A DNA stretch of 64,000 nucleotides from Streptomyces sp. NBC_01571 (GTDB taxonomy: Bacteria > Actinomycetota > Actinomycetes > Streptomycetales > Streptomycetaceae), in assembly GCF_026339875.1 (NCBI RefSeq), contig NZ_JAPEPZ010000001.1, positions 1,984,001 through 2,048,000 of the forward strand, read 5' to 3'. The notes beneath the pieces are model-generated. The model saw nothing but the letters and a program-made list of their open reading frames with translations, did not search any database and was not told the origin of the DNA. Below, piece after piece: positions 63,922-64,000 of this stretch; positions within the stretch are counted from its first letter, which is position 1, and each line of letters opens with the position of its first letter. Both the position numbers and the translations under genes were made by a program.

Positions 63922-64000
63922 TCAGTGCTCGCCTCGCAGGAGGACCGCCAAGGCCTGAGCATGGGCGTTCTTCGCTTGTTCGACGGCGGCCTGCTCCTGG
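63922..64000 (-). CDS. C-terminal end of a leftward gene (partial)
   Basis: The last 25 codons, QEQAAVEQAKNAHAQALAVL then LRGEH, TGA at 63922-63924. Helical; the gene continues beyond the window. Confidence 0.4.
   Translation of the reverse strand, partial: QEQAAVEQAKNAHAQALAVLLRGEH

Noticed and set aside
1..64000. CRISPR arrays, tRNA and rRNA genes
   Set aside because: No regularly spaced 24-40-bp repeats and no tRNA cloverleaf or rRNA-like sequence was seen on either strand.

Overview
The window is very GC-rich DNA with Streptomyces-type codon use, GTG/TTG starts and purine-rich ribosome sites. It has no rRNA, tRNA or core metabolic genes. It reads as accessory DNA of a Streptomyces-like actinomycete, most likely a large plasmid or phage-plasmid: a phage-type replication module (family-B DNA polymerase, P4/D5-type primase-helicase, SNF2-like helicase, VRR-NUC nuclease, RarA, RecJ-like DHH exonuclease) sits with a plasmid partition locus (ParR/ParM and a candidate centromere) and an Lsr2 silencer. 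No capsid, tail, lysis or conjugation gene was recognised.

Layout. 1-5046: end of an IS110-type transposase, then a leftward four-gene operon of an AvrD-like protein, a P-loop kinase, a flavin monooxygenase and an MFS exporter, which looks like a small-molecule cassette. 5237-11159: leftward module of tyrosine recombinase, XRE regulator and a zinc-ribbon-rich recombinase-like protein, with the first gene cut by an IS1182 element; its outer edge truncates a PAPS-reductase-like gene. 11251-33762: long leftward run of phage-type genes from the primase down to the PAPS-reductase-like gene, many overlapping by 1-4 bases. The polymerase is split by an IS1380 element.

34097-39662: three ISAs1-family transposases, two packed head to head as one 2.7 kb insertion. 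Between the insertions lies a non-coding stretch with twelve GTGGTAC half-sites, an origin or operator candidate. 39728-44163: CPBP protease, RecJ-like nuclease, Lsr2, YspA-like protein. 44164-46053: non-coding, with DnaA-box-like sites and a family of GGGAC-N8-GAC repeats, followed by the rightward operon parR-parM-small ORF-N6 methylase-like-small ORF; an ISL3 element sits in the last codons of parR. 50894-54538: a 1214-residue unrecognised protein ending in a PD-(D/E)XK-like nuclease motif. 55714-64000: leftward small hypothetical genes, a second IS1380 copy, a duplicated terminator/palindrome element and a broken DUF4065 gene.

At least eight reading frames are broken by single-base shifts, one provable against an intact copy of the same IS. 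These may be decay or assembly errors, so several genes called broken may be intact in the real molecule.
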